Of a DNA stretch of 64,000 nt, positions 1 to 12,155 are shown in pieces. This DNA is from Welwitschia mirabilis (lineage: Eukaryota; Gnetophyta; Gnetopsida; Welwitschiales). Location: the NCBI GenBank assembly GCA_051453625.1, contig JBOZIK010000001.1:207833521-207897520 (forward strand). Direction: 5' to 3'. The notes under the pieces were generated by a model. The model searched no databases and was not told where the DNA came from. It was given only the letters and a program-made list of their open reading frames with translations. Positions within the stretch are counted from its first letter, which is position 1. Every line of letters starts with the position of its first letter. The translations under genes and the position numbers were made by a program.

Positions 1-1400
1 TTAAGGACTAAGTTTTCATTTAACAATCTATATAAGATCCTCTTTTTCACTTAAAAGATAATTTATGATTATAATAAAACTTTTTCATCTTGGAATATAA
101 TTTTATAACTTAATGAACTCTTCAAAAATTAAACTATACCTATCTTGAAGAGACATAAAACATCTTCACTTCCTAATTCTTAATCATCGTCTTCATCTTT
201 GTTATTGGTTGGGGTATGAATAATCGTTATGCAGAATGTATGAACACTTTTTATTATGAGATATCTACTTTCTTATGAGATATCTACTTCTGTAGGATAG
301 ATAAATAATCTTTTCATCTGATGTATCTATTTCGATGGAATATTCGTCATCATACCAACCTATGAATAAGGATTTATCTTTCTTAGGGTTTTTGTATTGT
401 CCTTTACCCTGTAATCAACTAGAGTTAAGACATTTCAAGGCTAAATCTTCTTATTCTCCACATAAACAACATTCTAATCTAGATATGCCATTTTTAGAAG
501 ATGAACTAGATGAAGACCTGCCTTCAAACTTACCTTTTCTTAAAATCTTGATGATGTTCTATAGTTCTATTTTCTTTTGTTCTTTTATGAGAGTAGCATG
601 TTGAAACACATTGTGATTAAAGCTAGTTCTTTGTCCTAATCATCTTCTAAATAATCCACATCTAAAACTTCTTTATCCTTTCTTTTACTACTTGTCTTGA
701 GCCTTCACTTACTTTAAGTGCTATGGGCTTCTCTTTCATAGCCCTGTTTTGGATGAGGTTCATTTCATATGCTATCATGACACTTTGCAATTCTTCAATC
801 TTCATGACGTTGAAGTCTCTTGATTCTTCCATTATAGTTTTTTTTTGCTTGTATTCTAGAGTCAAAGTTATTATCACTTTCTAAATTACTTTGGCCTCTG
901 ATAAATCTCCACTAATCCCTCAAATGACATTCACAATGTTCTTTACTCTTGTGAAGTACTTGTGCACTCTTTCTCCATCATTCATCTTCAAGTTTTCAAA
1001 CTAATTTTTTCATACCAAAAGCTTAGATTTTTTGAATACTGAAGTTCCCTCATATGTGCCTTCCAATACATTCCATATTTCCTTGGTAGTTTTACATCTA
1101 GTTCTATGGTTAAACTCTTCTAAGATAAGAGCGAAGTATAGAGCATTTTTGTCCTTTGATTCAAACATGAAGGCTTCCTTATCTTGATATTTTCATTTCT
1201 TTCTAGGATTGACATATGAGAGAGTGTTTTCTATAACATCTTTGAAAGTCTTTATAGGCTCTGTAAATCCACCTGCAATGTTATGCCAAATTTGAAACTT
1301 AAAAGATTATAAGTACACCTAAATCCTTATCTTATAATAAACATAGTTTGTCCCATCGAAGAGTGGAGGTCTAACAAATGGAACCCCTTCTATGTTCACT
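1..1400 (-). pseudogene. Copia gag remnant (element A1), truncated by the window edge
   Basis: Capsid/nucleocapsid (gag) region of a Ty1/Copia retrotransposon read on the minus strand. The longest open piece (662-877) carries the typical gag segment with IEEL followed by IAYEMNLIQ and KPIAL, as in the UBN2/DUF4219 gag family of SIRE-like elements. Further downstream, near 415-480, a decayed zinc knuckle is visible (CLCGE, a stop, then ALKC), preceded on the plus strand by a serine-rich linker near 490-540. Stops and frameshifts break it throughout, so it is not translated as one protein. A primer-binding-site relic at 1431-1442 lies just upstream. The same region is repeated at 4150-5700 in the same orientation. 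Family assignment is good; exact ends are not defined. Confidence 0.75.
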
Positions 1401-1430
1401 CAAGGAATTTACTCCTTTTTATAAGTACCC

Positions 1431-1442
1431 ACTCTGATATCA
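1431..1442 (-). promoter_or_regulatory. Primer binding site of Copia element A1
   Basis: On the minus strand this reads TGATATCAGAGT, 10 of 12 bases equal to the initiator-Met tRNA primer site TGGTATCAGAGC used by plant Copia elements. It lies between an LTR end (CCTCAAG) and the gag remnant, as expected. Confidence 0.7.
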
Positions 1443-1770
1443 CTTGAGGATTGATTTAAACTTAGAGGGCAAGGGTGAATGAGTTCCACCAGATAAAAAT
1501 TCAAAGTAATAACAAAACTTTATAAAAATGCATATTTAAAACACCTTACCAAATAACATGGTTTTCTAACCTAGGTATGTCTAAANNNNNNNNNNNNNNN
1601 NNNNNNNNNNNNNNNNNNNNNNNNNNNNNNNNNNNNNNNNNNNNNNNNNNNNNNNNNNNNNNNNNNNNNNNNNNNNNNNNNNNNNAAATTTAATAAACAT
1701 AATTTCTATCTTAATTTATTAATGATAATAAAATTGATCATCCTAACTCGAGATTAGAGATAAATTTACT
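1443..1770 (-). mobile_element. LTR shared by the tandem Copia elements A1 and A2
   Basis: Read on the minus strand, this stretch follows the RNase H end of element A2 (near 1790) and ends at the primer site of element A1, so it serves as 3' LTR of A2 and 5' LTR of A1. The part next to the primer site resembles the sequence beside the A2 primer site (5758 onward) and beside the primer site at 63153. A 100-base gap lies inside, so its length and the TG end cannot be fixed. Confidence 0.6.
1586..1685. other. Assembly gap (100 N)
   Basis: Run of exactly 100 N inside the shared Copia LTR; the round size suggests a gap of unknown true length. Confidence 0.99.
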
Positions 1771-1789
1771 TATTAACTTACTTAATTAG

Positions 1790-2470
1790 GTAGGGCATAA
1801 TACTCAAATTTTGGTAGAGTTTAAATAATATTTCTTCATTTAATATTGTGATGAATACATCATAAAATTGATCCTCTATCTTAGCATACTTCAAAGTAAT
1901 ATTAACATTTTACATGTTATCTTATAAAAATGGTATTTAATCTTAATTTATTTCATTCTAAAGTATTAAATAGGATTCATAAATATGGTGATGGTGTTCT
2001 TTTTATTATAGTAAATTGAAATGTTTTGCAACTTAAACCCAAAATATCTCAATGTTTGGTTCATCCATAGTACTTGTGCATAATAGCTTCTAGCAGTTGA
2101 TAGAGTTGTTCAGTTTTTTTTTTATTACTACTCTAAGAAATTATAGATTATCCTAATAAGTAGTAAATTTTACATGTACTTTTATATCATCCTTATAACT
2201 TGTGCAATCTACATTATAATACATAACTAGATAAATATAGAAGTCCTTTATGTATTAAAGTCCACTAGTTAGTAGCACCCTTTAAATAATTAAATATTCT
2301 TTAATAGTTATAAGATGTGATTCTCTAGTATTACTTTCATAATAAGAAAACATACATACACTTAATAGAACATGTAGGCTACTAGCTATAAGATAAAGTA
2401 AACTACAAACCATACTTCTATATATCTTTTAATCAACCTTCTGGTCAAGTTTATCTTTATCTAATTTATG
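1790..2470 (-). pseudogene. Copia RNase H remnant (element A2)
   Basis: Minus-strand translation in shifting frames gives the Copia segment that follows the RT palm: YRSMVCSLLYLIAS (family form YRGMIGSLLYLTAS), then ESHL, a degraded ADWAG-like block (VDCTSYKDDIK), and finally EDQFYDVFITILNEE, the counterpart of the family's EDQVADIFTKPL close to the element's 3' end. RNase H degrades the RNA strand during reverse transcription. Many stops are present. It continues directly from the RT remnant and ends just before the LTR at 1770. Confidence 0.75.
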
Positions 2471-2479
2471 CCTTAGTTC

Positions 2480-3310
2480 ATTAGTGTATGTTTTACCTTG
2501 TAAATATTCAATCCATATTTGACTAATAGATTCTTAATATACTTCATTTGGAAAATGAACATACCCTCTCTATACTACACAACTTGTAGACCTAGGAAGT
2601 TATTTATTTATCTAATGAAGCTTATTTCAAATTCATCTTACATTACCTTAGCAAACTTCTTATACAACCACTTATTAGTACCACTAAATATAACATCATT
2701 CACATAGATGTGTACAATAATTAAATCATTACCATTAATTCTAATAAATAATGTAACATTAGATGTACCTCTTTTAAAGTAATGATTAATCAAGTGATTT
2801 GAAAGTCTCTCATACTAAGGTCTTGGAGCTTTCTTAAGTTCATAGAGATCCTTTTTTAACCTATAGTCATAGTCCAAATTATAAGAACTTATAAAACCTT
2901 TATGTTTCTCAACATACAGCTATTCTTTTAAAACTCTATTCAAGAATGTACTCTTAACATTAATTTGATAGAGCTTAAATCCTTTAAAGTAAGGAAATAA
3001 AAGAAGCATCTTGATTGACTCCATGTGTGCTACTAAGGTAAAGGTTTCTTCAAGGTTAATTACTTCTTATTTGTTGAATCATTTGGTCCTTAATATTTCT
3101 TAGTTTTTATGATTTTTTCATTTTCATTTGTTTTATTTTTGAATATCCATTTCGTGCCTGTTATTGTTTGTGTGATGGCCTTGGAATTAACTACTAAGTA
3201 TTACATGTTTTAAATTAATATAACTCTTTTTGCATGGCCATCATCTAATTTGTATCAACTTCTACTTTATTGAAGTTTATGTGTTCTACTTAAGAGATGT
3301 GGGACACACA
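2480..3310 (-). pseudogene. Copia reverse transcriptase remnant (element A2)
   Basis: Minus-strand translation matches Copia RT nearly end to end: TGTKWIFKNKTNEN (N-terminal RT block, near 3140), KLYQINVKSTFLN (motif A region; family form KLYQMDVKSAFLNG, with the catalytic Asp now Asn), YRLKKDLYELKKAPR, RGTSNVTLF, then HIYVNDVIF (family form QIYVDDIIF: one catalytic Asp is Asn), NNFLGLQV and MKYIKNLL. The stops and the two lost catalytic aspartates show it is dead. Upstream, the integrase core expected between 3310 and 3540 is missing. The similarity, for example YVEKHKGF and the YERLSNHL block, is closest to the SIRE lineage. Confidence 0.85.
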
Positions 3311-3489
3311 TCCATAAAATTACTTAGTACTACTTCTTATTTGTATTTCTCCATATGAGCTTTCTATTATGTTTCTTGGTAAATCACTCTTCTTAAGTTT
3401 AATCATCTAAGAAGAGGTTTACTTTTCTAGTTCTTTTTTCTTTTTCTCTTCATAATCTCATTATATTGGTGAGTTGTTAATAATTTTTT

Positions 3490-4040
3490 TGATTTGTATG
3501 GGCATATAATCATCCATATCTTTTAAATAAAGAGTTTTTATTATATCCTTATTAATATTTTCAAGCTTATTATGCCATATGAGTGCATCACTATAGTACT
3601 TAACAAACACTTGGTTCCTTTGTTAGAAATATCTTGTAAAGTACTTATGTAAGCATTGGATTTTCTATGAATGGTAAATAAAACCCTTTTGGTTTTGCAT
3701 TCATTAATAATACAACCATCTTTATTAAATGTTACAATAAAATTAACATCACATAATGGACTAATACTAAGTTATGTTGTAAACCATCAATGTAAAATAC
3801 ACCTTTTACCTTAAGAATGTTACCTTCACTAATGATTTTAATACCTTTGATTGGTGCCTTTTTGTTATCACCAAACATAACCAGATCTTTATCTTACTTA
3901 ATTAAAGTGATGAATTTAGATTTTTTATCTATAATGTACCTTAAGCATTCATTATTAACATACCATGCATGTCTCTTTATAGCTTACAAGGTAGTTATAG
4001 CTAAAAGAGCTTACCTTGATTTAGGAACTTACATTCTCTT
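3490..4040 (-). pseudogene. Copia protease and GAG-pre-integrase remnant (element A2)
   Basis: On the minus strand the sequence WYVNNECLRYIIDKKSKF corresponds to the Copia protease start WYLDSGCSRHMTGDKS; the active-site DSG has become NNE, so the protease is dead. It continues with MFGDNKKAPIKG, then VKGVFYIDGLQHNL (family form VLLVDGLKHNL), and, near 3570, LIWHNKLENIN, the counterpart of LWHRRLGHAN in the GAG-pre-integrase domain. The integrase catalytic core that should follow is absent: sequence jumps within about 250 bases to the RT N-terminus. Stops and frame changes occur throughout. Confidence 0.8.
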
Positions 4041-4149
4041 ATGTCTTACATAAACAAAATGTTTGTTAGGATCTTTGGAATTTTGATATTATCAACATGA
4101 TATCTTATACTAAACTTGTATGGGTAATTAAATTAATAATGATCATGTT

Positions 4150-5700
4150 TGTAATAGTAATAAAAAGTGATATTGTTTATAAATTCTAAATGTCCATATC
4201 TTATCTTATAGTTCCACTTGTTGAAGAATGAGGTTCAAGTATTAGTGAAAGTCATATTGCATCTTAAGCTACTTCTATCATTGGCACTCTTGCATTATTT
4301 AAGCATGATGTTCAAGGATTTTTTCCTTGGATGGGATCTTCTTTGAATCAACAAGTTCCTATCTAGAATACTTTAAATCACATGTTGATTTGCTAATCTT
4401 AGCCTTGAAGACTAAGTTTTCATTAGTTAATCTATCACAAGATCCTCTTTCTTACTTAAAATATAATTGACAATTAGGAAGCAACTTTTTCATCTTAAGA
4501 TATAATTTTTAAAACTTAATTAATTCTTTAAAAATCAAATCATGTTTGTCTTAAAGAGATATACATGTATCATTATTATGTTGTAATTCTTATTTGTCAC
4601 CTTCAGCTTCCTTATTATTTTGAGTGTGAAAAATGACCATGTAAAATGGATAATCACCCTCATCATCTAAGGTATCCACTTCTGTGGAATCTTCATCAAC
4701 ATCCCAACGTATAAAGAATAATTTCTTTCTCTTGTGTCCTTTCTTTTATTATTTAACTTGCAATTATTTATAGCTGATATTATAAGGCTAAATGTCCTCA
4801 TCCTTTACATATTTAACATTCTAATCTAGATATATTATTTTTAGAGGCGGAACTAGATGAAGGCTTACATTTAAACTTAACATTTTCTTGAAATTCTAAT
4901 AACTTGCTATAGTTCTTTTTTCTCTTTTACTTTTATGAAATGATCTTCTTGACATTTTTTGTAATTAGAGATAGTCCTTCATTCATATCATCTTCAGAGT
5001 CATTCACATATGAAGCTTATTTTTCTTTTTCTTTTACTACTTTTCTAAAGCCTTCACTTATCTTAAGTGCTTTTGACTTCTCACTTATATCATTGTCTTA
5101 GATGATAATCATTGCATATGCTATTAGGACACTTTACAATTCTTTAATCTTCATGGTGTTAAAATCTCTTGATTCTTCTATTGCTATTTTTAATCTATAT
5201 TTTGGAGTTAAGTATTTAATCAGTTTTTGTATTACATTGCCCTTTGTAGAACATCACCCATTCCTTAAATGGCATTTATAATATTGTTAATCCTTGTAAA
5301 GTACTCATGTACTCTTTCTCCAATATTCATATTTAATTTTTCAAACTGATTTGTCTAAATTAAAAGCTTTAATTACTTGAATACTGAAGTTTCATCATAT
5401 GTGCCTTCTAAGACATTCCATATTTCCTTAGAAATTTTGCATCCAATCACATGGTAAACTCTTCTAAGATAAGAGTTAAGTATAGAGCATTTTTTACCTC
5501 TGAGTCATACATCAAGGACACTTTGTCTTAGTTTTTTCATTTCCTTCTAAGATTGACTTAAATGGTTTTTTTAAGCTTTATATATTCATCTTCAATTCTT
5601 TATCAAATTTAAAACTTAAAAAACTATAAATACACCCACATCCTCATCTTTTAATTAGCATAGTTCCCATTGAAGAGTGGAGGTATGATGGATGTCATCT
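4150..5700 (-). pseudogene. Copia gag remnant (element A2)
   Basis: Second copy of the gag region seen at 1-1400, same strand, aligned over most of its length: for example the plus-strand stretches at 4410-4450 and 1-50, the serine-rich linker near 4845, and the cysteine-knuckle/linker block. Gag forms the virus-like particle of the retrotransposon. The copy is broken by stops and more diverged than A1. It is followed downstream by the protease, RT and RNase H remnants, so A2 is the more complete of the two tandem elements. The primer site at 5746-5757 marks its upstream limit. Confidence 0.75.
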
Positions 5701-5745
5701 TTTTCATGGTTTACTTAAGGGTTTTAATCATTTCTATGAGTAGTG

Positions 5746-5757
5746 ACTCTTATACCA
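5746..5757 (-). promoter_or_regulatory. Primer binding site of Copia element A2
   Basis: Reads TGGTATAAGAGT on the minus strand, 10 of 12 bases equal to the initiator-Met tRNA primer site. It sits between the LTR-like sequence starting at 5758 and the A2 gag. Confidence 0.7.
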
Positions 5758-6560
5758 CTTAAGGATTATTAAAGTCATATAAATGGGGTGAATAAATTAT
5801 AATAATAAAAAAATCAAACTAATAATATTTAAAAATTCAAAATAAAACATTATTAATTAATCTAATTTCTAAAACTAAGTACATTCACACATAGAGGGTA
5901 GCTTCCCTTCACACCTCTAGATATCTTATTCTTATAAAAAATAGTGGTTTTAGAAAACCACAAACCTTACATACAAATGAGATGCTCCTCATAAGATAGC
6001 ACTCTCTTACAATTAGGAACTATAATAAAATAGCAATCTAAAAATATTTACAAGCGCTTATTTAATCTTAAAATTCACACCCTTGTAAGAGTTGTCTTAC
6101 AACTTGGAATTCATTAGTTAGAAACTCTAGTAACAAGGATATAGATAAAATATAGTTGTACTAAAAACAAAAGATTCTATAATTAAAATAGTTTAACAAT
6201 GATGTGTATAATGATAGGACATATGTTATAGCTTGACTTCTCCTTTGATGTCTTTCTTAATGATATTCAATGGAAAGGTTATAGTAGTAGATAAGCCAAA
6301 ATCACATAGATGTCTTCATAATAGTGCTAATAGTTAGTTCCAATAGATTTCATCATGTACACTAACACTCAATCTTCTTTTAGTGATTCTTTGTTATGCC
6401 TTTTTACTCCTCAAGTAATCTCATCAGCTAATCTAGTAAAATTAACCATTGTAATAAGTTTGAACACCATCTAATGGTTAAAAATAGCTAGTTTTCAATG
6501 TTTAATGGCTAATTTTCCATTACATTATTTTTCAGAATAGATGTCTATAATGAGATAAAC
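5758..6560 (-). mobile_element. Probable 5' LTR of Copia element A2 (outer end not defined)
   Basis: The first bases next to the primer site resemble those beside the A1 primer site. Beyond about 5900 the sequence is AT-rich, without coding character. Its outer end cannot be found by eye because the partner LTR at 1443-1770 contains an assembly gap. Confidence 0.45.
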
Positions 6561-9500
6561 ACTTTCTTAAGTAGATATATTCCATGAGGTTAGACATCTA
6601 TAGTAAAATGGACTAGTTTTCAATGATCTTAAAAATAATGTTTCTAGTATATAAAAGTTACATGATTTCATGGAAGATGATTTAATTAGCTTCATTCTCT
6701 AGCTCTTATAAGTTGATCTTTATCATTATGTCAATTTAGTATATATGTCTTTCAATTTGAGAGACCTCTATTAGTTTCAATTTATCATACATTTTATTTC
6801 CTTAATAGATGTTTATTATTGGTTATAATTTGGCATAAACATCTTTTACTTGATAGACATCTTTCATAAACTTCACATAGATTTGATGATCTCTAGACTA
6901 GATAATCTCTAACCTTTTAGCATCATGAATCTGATGTGCAAATCCTATCTTTATACTACATCTTTGAGATGATATATGTATTTAGACAACTTTGCAAATC
7001 TCACTTGATTTATGTAAGGTTACCCTTATAACATAAGATTCATTATGACTATACTAGAAAACCTTTATCAAGTGATAGTTTTCTGTTAACTTGAGAGATA
7101 TATTTAATAGATATCTACATATAAAACTCAATACATTTGACAAGTGACATCAATAAAACTAGGATTTTTCCAATAATATTTATGGTATGTATCCTCATCA
7201 TCTAAACATACTCTAGTTTTTTCTTCTTCATCATCTTAATTTTCTTCTTCTTCTTTTATTAGTATATTTTTCCTATATCATATGAAGGTCTTTAGCTATA
7301 TTTATAGAGTATACAATCTCACATTTTCATATAAAAATTGCTTTAGGTATACTTGATATCATAATTACTTTAAAGTCTCTATAAAGTATTAGGTATGATA
7401 TGCAAGATAAAATATGAAATATTTGCTTAAGAATTCCTCAACTAAATTAGTCTATAAAAAAGCACTAGGACATGTCTATAGAATTGAATTTTGTTAAGGT
7501 AAATTTGGTTATCTATCTACTTATCATAATTTTAAGCTCTAGTCAATAATAGACTTTAGGACTTAATACTGTTAAACATTTATCTCTTAAATGAGACTAA
7601 TTGTAACTTTATCAAACATTCTTTTTCTTTTTTGTTTTTTCACTTACTATAGTTTTACTTTAAGGGAGGATGATTATAGATATAACTTAAGTGAAAAGAT
7701 TCATAAAATATTTTAAGTATTTATCCATTGACTTTGAAATAATGATTATCCTAAATGTTCAAATTCTAAATGGGATCATAAAGAAATACATCTAACACTT
7801 AAAAATACTCAATCCACAAAGATATGAATTTACTAGAAATTTTGTGCTTTTAAGTCATATAATAAGAGAAAGTAATTAGGCTTAATAGGCTCTTTATGTC
7901 AAGATAGGATTGTTTTTAGGTTTATGCAACAAAGTTTTAATTGGTATACAATCAAAATTACATAGAAGTATTAGTTCATGGGTCTCAATCAAGTCTACAT
8001 TTCAAAGCTATAAGTAACTATTAGTCCATAGATATCTAAAATTAGATAGAAGTTTATTTTTAACTATATCACTTACTTACTGACTTAAGAAATCTTTTCT
8101 TTTTACATTTATTTTTCTCTTTACTATACACATATATTTAAGGAATTTGACATAAGATGGGACTTATTTAATGGATTCCAAAAATGAAATGTTAGAATTT
8201 ATTTTCTTAAAGAGTTTTAGATTTTATTCTCTAAGATATTTCTTTTCCAATGACATAAGGCATTTAGGAAATGGGACTTTTTGTAGTTCCTTATTTCTAA
8301 ATTTCTCTAAGCTATAATTTTTGTCTTTTTCATTGTTTAATGGGGTTTGAGGTAAGGGGTCAGAAATATAAAAAATCTATCTAAGTGATTGGATGTACTC
8401 ATTAATATGGATACCACTTGCAAGTGAAATAGCATCAACTCTCTTAGTTTACCCTAGTCTTCTAATATCATTTGCATCATTTACTTGGGGAATAGATAGC
8501 ATTAGAATATTATCCTTTTCTCTCTCATTAAGTATGGCTAACATGTGGGTGATAGTTTGAGAAATCTGATTCATTTATTATCTTATAAATTAAGATTTTT
8601 ATCATTTGGTTATTACTTTTAGATTGTTTATTATTTATATATAATTTAAAATCCATAAATTATTTTAAAAGATCCTTTAATGATCTACTAGGATATTAAC
8701 TAGACAGCTATCGCTAAGAGGTGGAGGCTTCATTCTAAATGGTTTATCATGAAACTCTAGGACGATTTATTTAATTTTAATCATACAAATATTGATAAGG
8801 AAATAATGGTTTATATGGTTGTTATTATTGTTGTCTTGGAAAGGTCCTTTTAGCTTATATGATGTTAACTTGTTTAATTCTTATCTCTTTATAAAGGAAA
8901 ATAAAGGGGCATTTACTAGTTTCATGCTCATCATAAGTATAGAGAGTGCATATAGCTATTCTACTAGGTGCTTTAATTTTAGATGTATTTATATTATATC
9001 CTTATGATAATGTGTTCTAACTTCTTAACAATGGTTGTTTTCTTATATAACTTTTATTCTTCTTATCCTATGGTTTTAAAGCCTTATATGAATACTTCAT
9101 TAGTTGGCTATTTTATGCCAATGTTTAAAGATCTTAGTTATGTTTTATAACGTTTTTTATGCTTTATTTAGTTCTTAACATATAAACATTTTTACACTTA
9201 TCATCTAAATTAGTTTTCTATTTTAAATCCATTCCCTCACATAAAAACGTTAATAATATTTAATGATCAAAACTATATTGTAGGAATATTTGTTAAAAAT
9301 ATTTAAAGTGATTGAATACATTATAAAATATTTATTTTTATTATTCTTAGGAATTTTTTTTTAAAATTTCAAAAATTTAATACGTTGAAAAGGATTTTTT
9401 AAAAATAATTCATGTGAAAAATATCTTCATAATATTCCCAAAGAAGCTTTTAAGTTGTGTAACTAGGATTTCCTTTTTCTTTCAAAGAAAAAAGTTTCAT

Positions 9501-10103
9501 TCTAGCTACTTTACCTTGATCATTATAATTAAAATTAAGTATTAAAATTACTTTAATTATTCATAGAGATATTCCAATTCTAAATCTTAAAATTTAAAGC
9601 AATAAAATGATAACTATGTTTTATTTAAATTCTAGTTTCATGAGGGGAGAAAACCAATAAGAGAATGTACCTAAGTACTTTAATGTGTTACTCTGACTTA
9701 AATTACTCTTATTAGGCTTTTTTTAATTATATCTCTTAGTGGAACCTAGGATCAACTTTTACATATGCTTTATTAGTGTATTTGAATATGTCTTAAAAAT
9801 AAAACCTATATATTATTTCTTATGAAAATACTACCTTGGGTTATGAAGAATAGTGTTGTCAATTATATGTTCAATATTTATTACTAGTTTTTCATCACAT
9901 AGAGATATTTGTATATGTCTAATAAGATATTAACTCATTTCAGTACAAACATGAACATGGGTTTCAAATAATTCCTAACTAATATAATAGAAAGTGACAT
10001 CTCTGAAAGTGACATCTTCTATTAATGATATTTTAACTTAATATTTGACTACTATTTAAATGTGAGTGAATTATAAACTAAATAAACATGGCTATAATCA
10101 ACT
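6561..10103. other. Unassigned AT-rich DNA
   Basis: No gene or recognisable protein domain was found on either strand. Short motifs of the type AGACATCTAT or its complement recur between 6540 and 7140 and again near 58930 and 62100-62180, so at least the first part may belong to the same Copia LTR family. The remainder looks like old, decayed repeat DNA. Short open stretches such as 8819-9007 show no protein-like composition. Confidence 0.5.
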
Positions 10104-11330
10104 CTATAGGTGTTGCTATGTCAAACTATATCTTTTTGGTAGAGTATTTTAAGTAGTTTTGCAAGACGTTTAGAAAGGTTTAAGTGGATTTCAATGATTA
10201 TTAAGAGTTAAGGAGAAAATCACAGAAACATGCAATTACTAGCATATTTGAAGGAAGTTTTGATGATTTCTAATACTTTACATTTTGAGGAGGAGTTAAT
10301 GATCTACAAGGCCAAATTGACTTAATTGAATAGCTTCAGAAGACTATTATTCACTTCATCATCTAGACAATAGTATGACACCACCTATATGTTGATAATG
10401 ATGCTAATTATACCAAAGATAAAAGATGATATGGCACCTCTCTTGCTGTGGCGTTATTCCCACCATTGTCCAGATAATAATCAAGATGATATGTAATTTT
10501 AGTTAATGCATTAAAATTCATTAAACTTCTGCACTGTGTCATATGCTTCGTATGCACTATTAGGGTTTCTATTACATCTATTAGATTTGTTGTTTTTAGA
10601 GTGTTTCATTGTAATAAATACCTCCTTTAATCTTGCTTTAATTTTTTATCTACTTTAGCACTTGAAAATCTCATGATAGGAGATTTAATGATATGAGGTC
10701 TATTCATTATTTTAGAGAGGGTTCTTTCTTGGGATTAGGCTATGTACCCTTCAATAAGGTGCTACTGCTTTATAAAAAGGATGTTGGTTCGACAATAATG
10801 AAAAGTTTTTTAAGTTTTATTCATGTGCATCTCCCTTGTGGTTCATATTAGTTATGATTCACTGATAGATTCATAGTTGATATAAATCATGAGAGAAACC
10901 TTTGTTAACGTTTAAATCATTAGTTTAGATTTTACATTACATTGCATTTTATATTTCATAGTTTAAACATTACATGTTTCCTATATTATGTTTGACATAA
11001 CTTAGGTTGATTAGTATTAGTGAACGTTTCCTTGGTTGATCTAGGTTATGTAGGGATGATCTTTATAATAGAAATATTTAATAATCAGATAGATATTATA
11101 TCTAGAGTAATTTTTATTTGCCTTGCATTAGTGTTTTTACTTTGCATTATTTTATTTCATTATTCTTCTCATTTTAGACGTAAAGAAAAGTACAAAAAAT
11201 ACTTCTCTTAAAATTTATTCTCTAATTTTGAGCCTAGTGCTTTTAATAGATTATGACATTTAGGTTAACTCCCATCTATACTAATCTACATTTGTAAAAA
11301 TATTTTTAATTAATAGGATTTGCTTAAGGA
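10104..11330 (+). repeat. 5' LTR of Gypsy element B
   Basis: Aligns along its length with the LTRs at 20769-22071, 40039-41282 and 51376-52630: shared blocks include the start around the TATGTCAAACTATAT motif, the CATCATCTAGACAATAGTATG block near 10358, the GTGCTACTGCTTT block near 10757 and the end around 11310. The LTR/leader junction, including the primer site, appears deleted relative to element D. Confidence 0.75.
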
Positions 11331-12155
11331 GTTCAAGAATTATTATTACTAAGATAAGTGCCTTGGATTTTGATCCCCCCACATTGTGCTTGTGTGGTTA
11401 CTAGTTATATATGTGGGGATAGCCTAAACAGTGAAGTTATAAGGTTCAGCTAGATGGTGAAGGACTATGTAACTATCCCCCAATACAACCCCATATATAG
11501 AAAAGGGGATACCCCCTGATTCTGGCATGTTGCTCAGTCCGATAAAGAAATATTAATGAGATAGTTTTTATTTCTAAGTTTTTCATTTTTTGTTCTACAT
11601 TTTTTGTGTCTGTCATCCTCTCTATCATCTAGATGACATAGGTGGATGAAAGACTAGGATTAAGATTTTTCTATTATTTTTTTCATATTTTTGTTTTCAT
11701 TTTTATAGTATAATAAGTTGATATCATCTTCTCTTTCATCTGAATGACATAAGATAATGACTAATAATGTGTTTTTGTCTTTAGTTTTCTATGAACTATT
11801 TTTTTAATTTTCTATTTTTGGTTTGTTGTATAAAGTAGTCATGTAGGATATTGTCTAGATGACTATCAAGATGATGGTTTTGCAATAACTTTTCTAAGCA
11901 TGCAGGGACATGATAAAATTTAGTGAAAAGTTAAAATATTAAGGGGAATGAAGCTTAACTAAGAAATATAAGAAAAAAATCTTACTCAACTACAAAATTT
12001 AGGTACACTTATCCTAGGTACCTAAATTTTAAGAATTGAAGAATTATTTTTGCTTTATCAAAAACTAATTTTTTGAAAATTTATAAAAATAAGAGAAAAG
12101 GATAAAAATTGTTTTATACCTTCTTCATTAATGAGTAGCATCAATTAATACAATG
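11331..12155 (+). other. Leader (untranslated region) of Gypsy element B
   Basis: Aligns with 41310-42005 of element D, for example AGTGCCTTGGATTTTGAT at 11349-11375 against AGTACTTTGGATTTTGAT at 41343-41360, and the CCTAGGTAC block at 12013 against 41830. Contains several copies of the imperfect palindrome CATCTAGATGAC. No coding potential seen. Confidence 0.65.
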
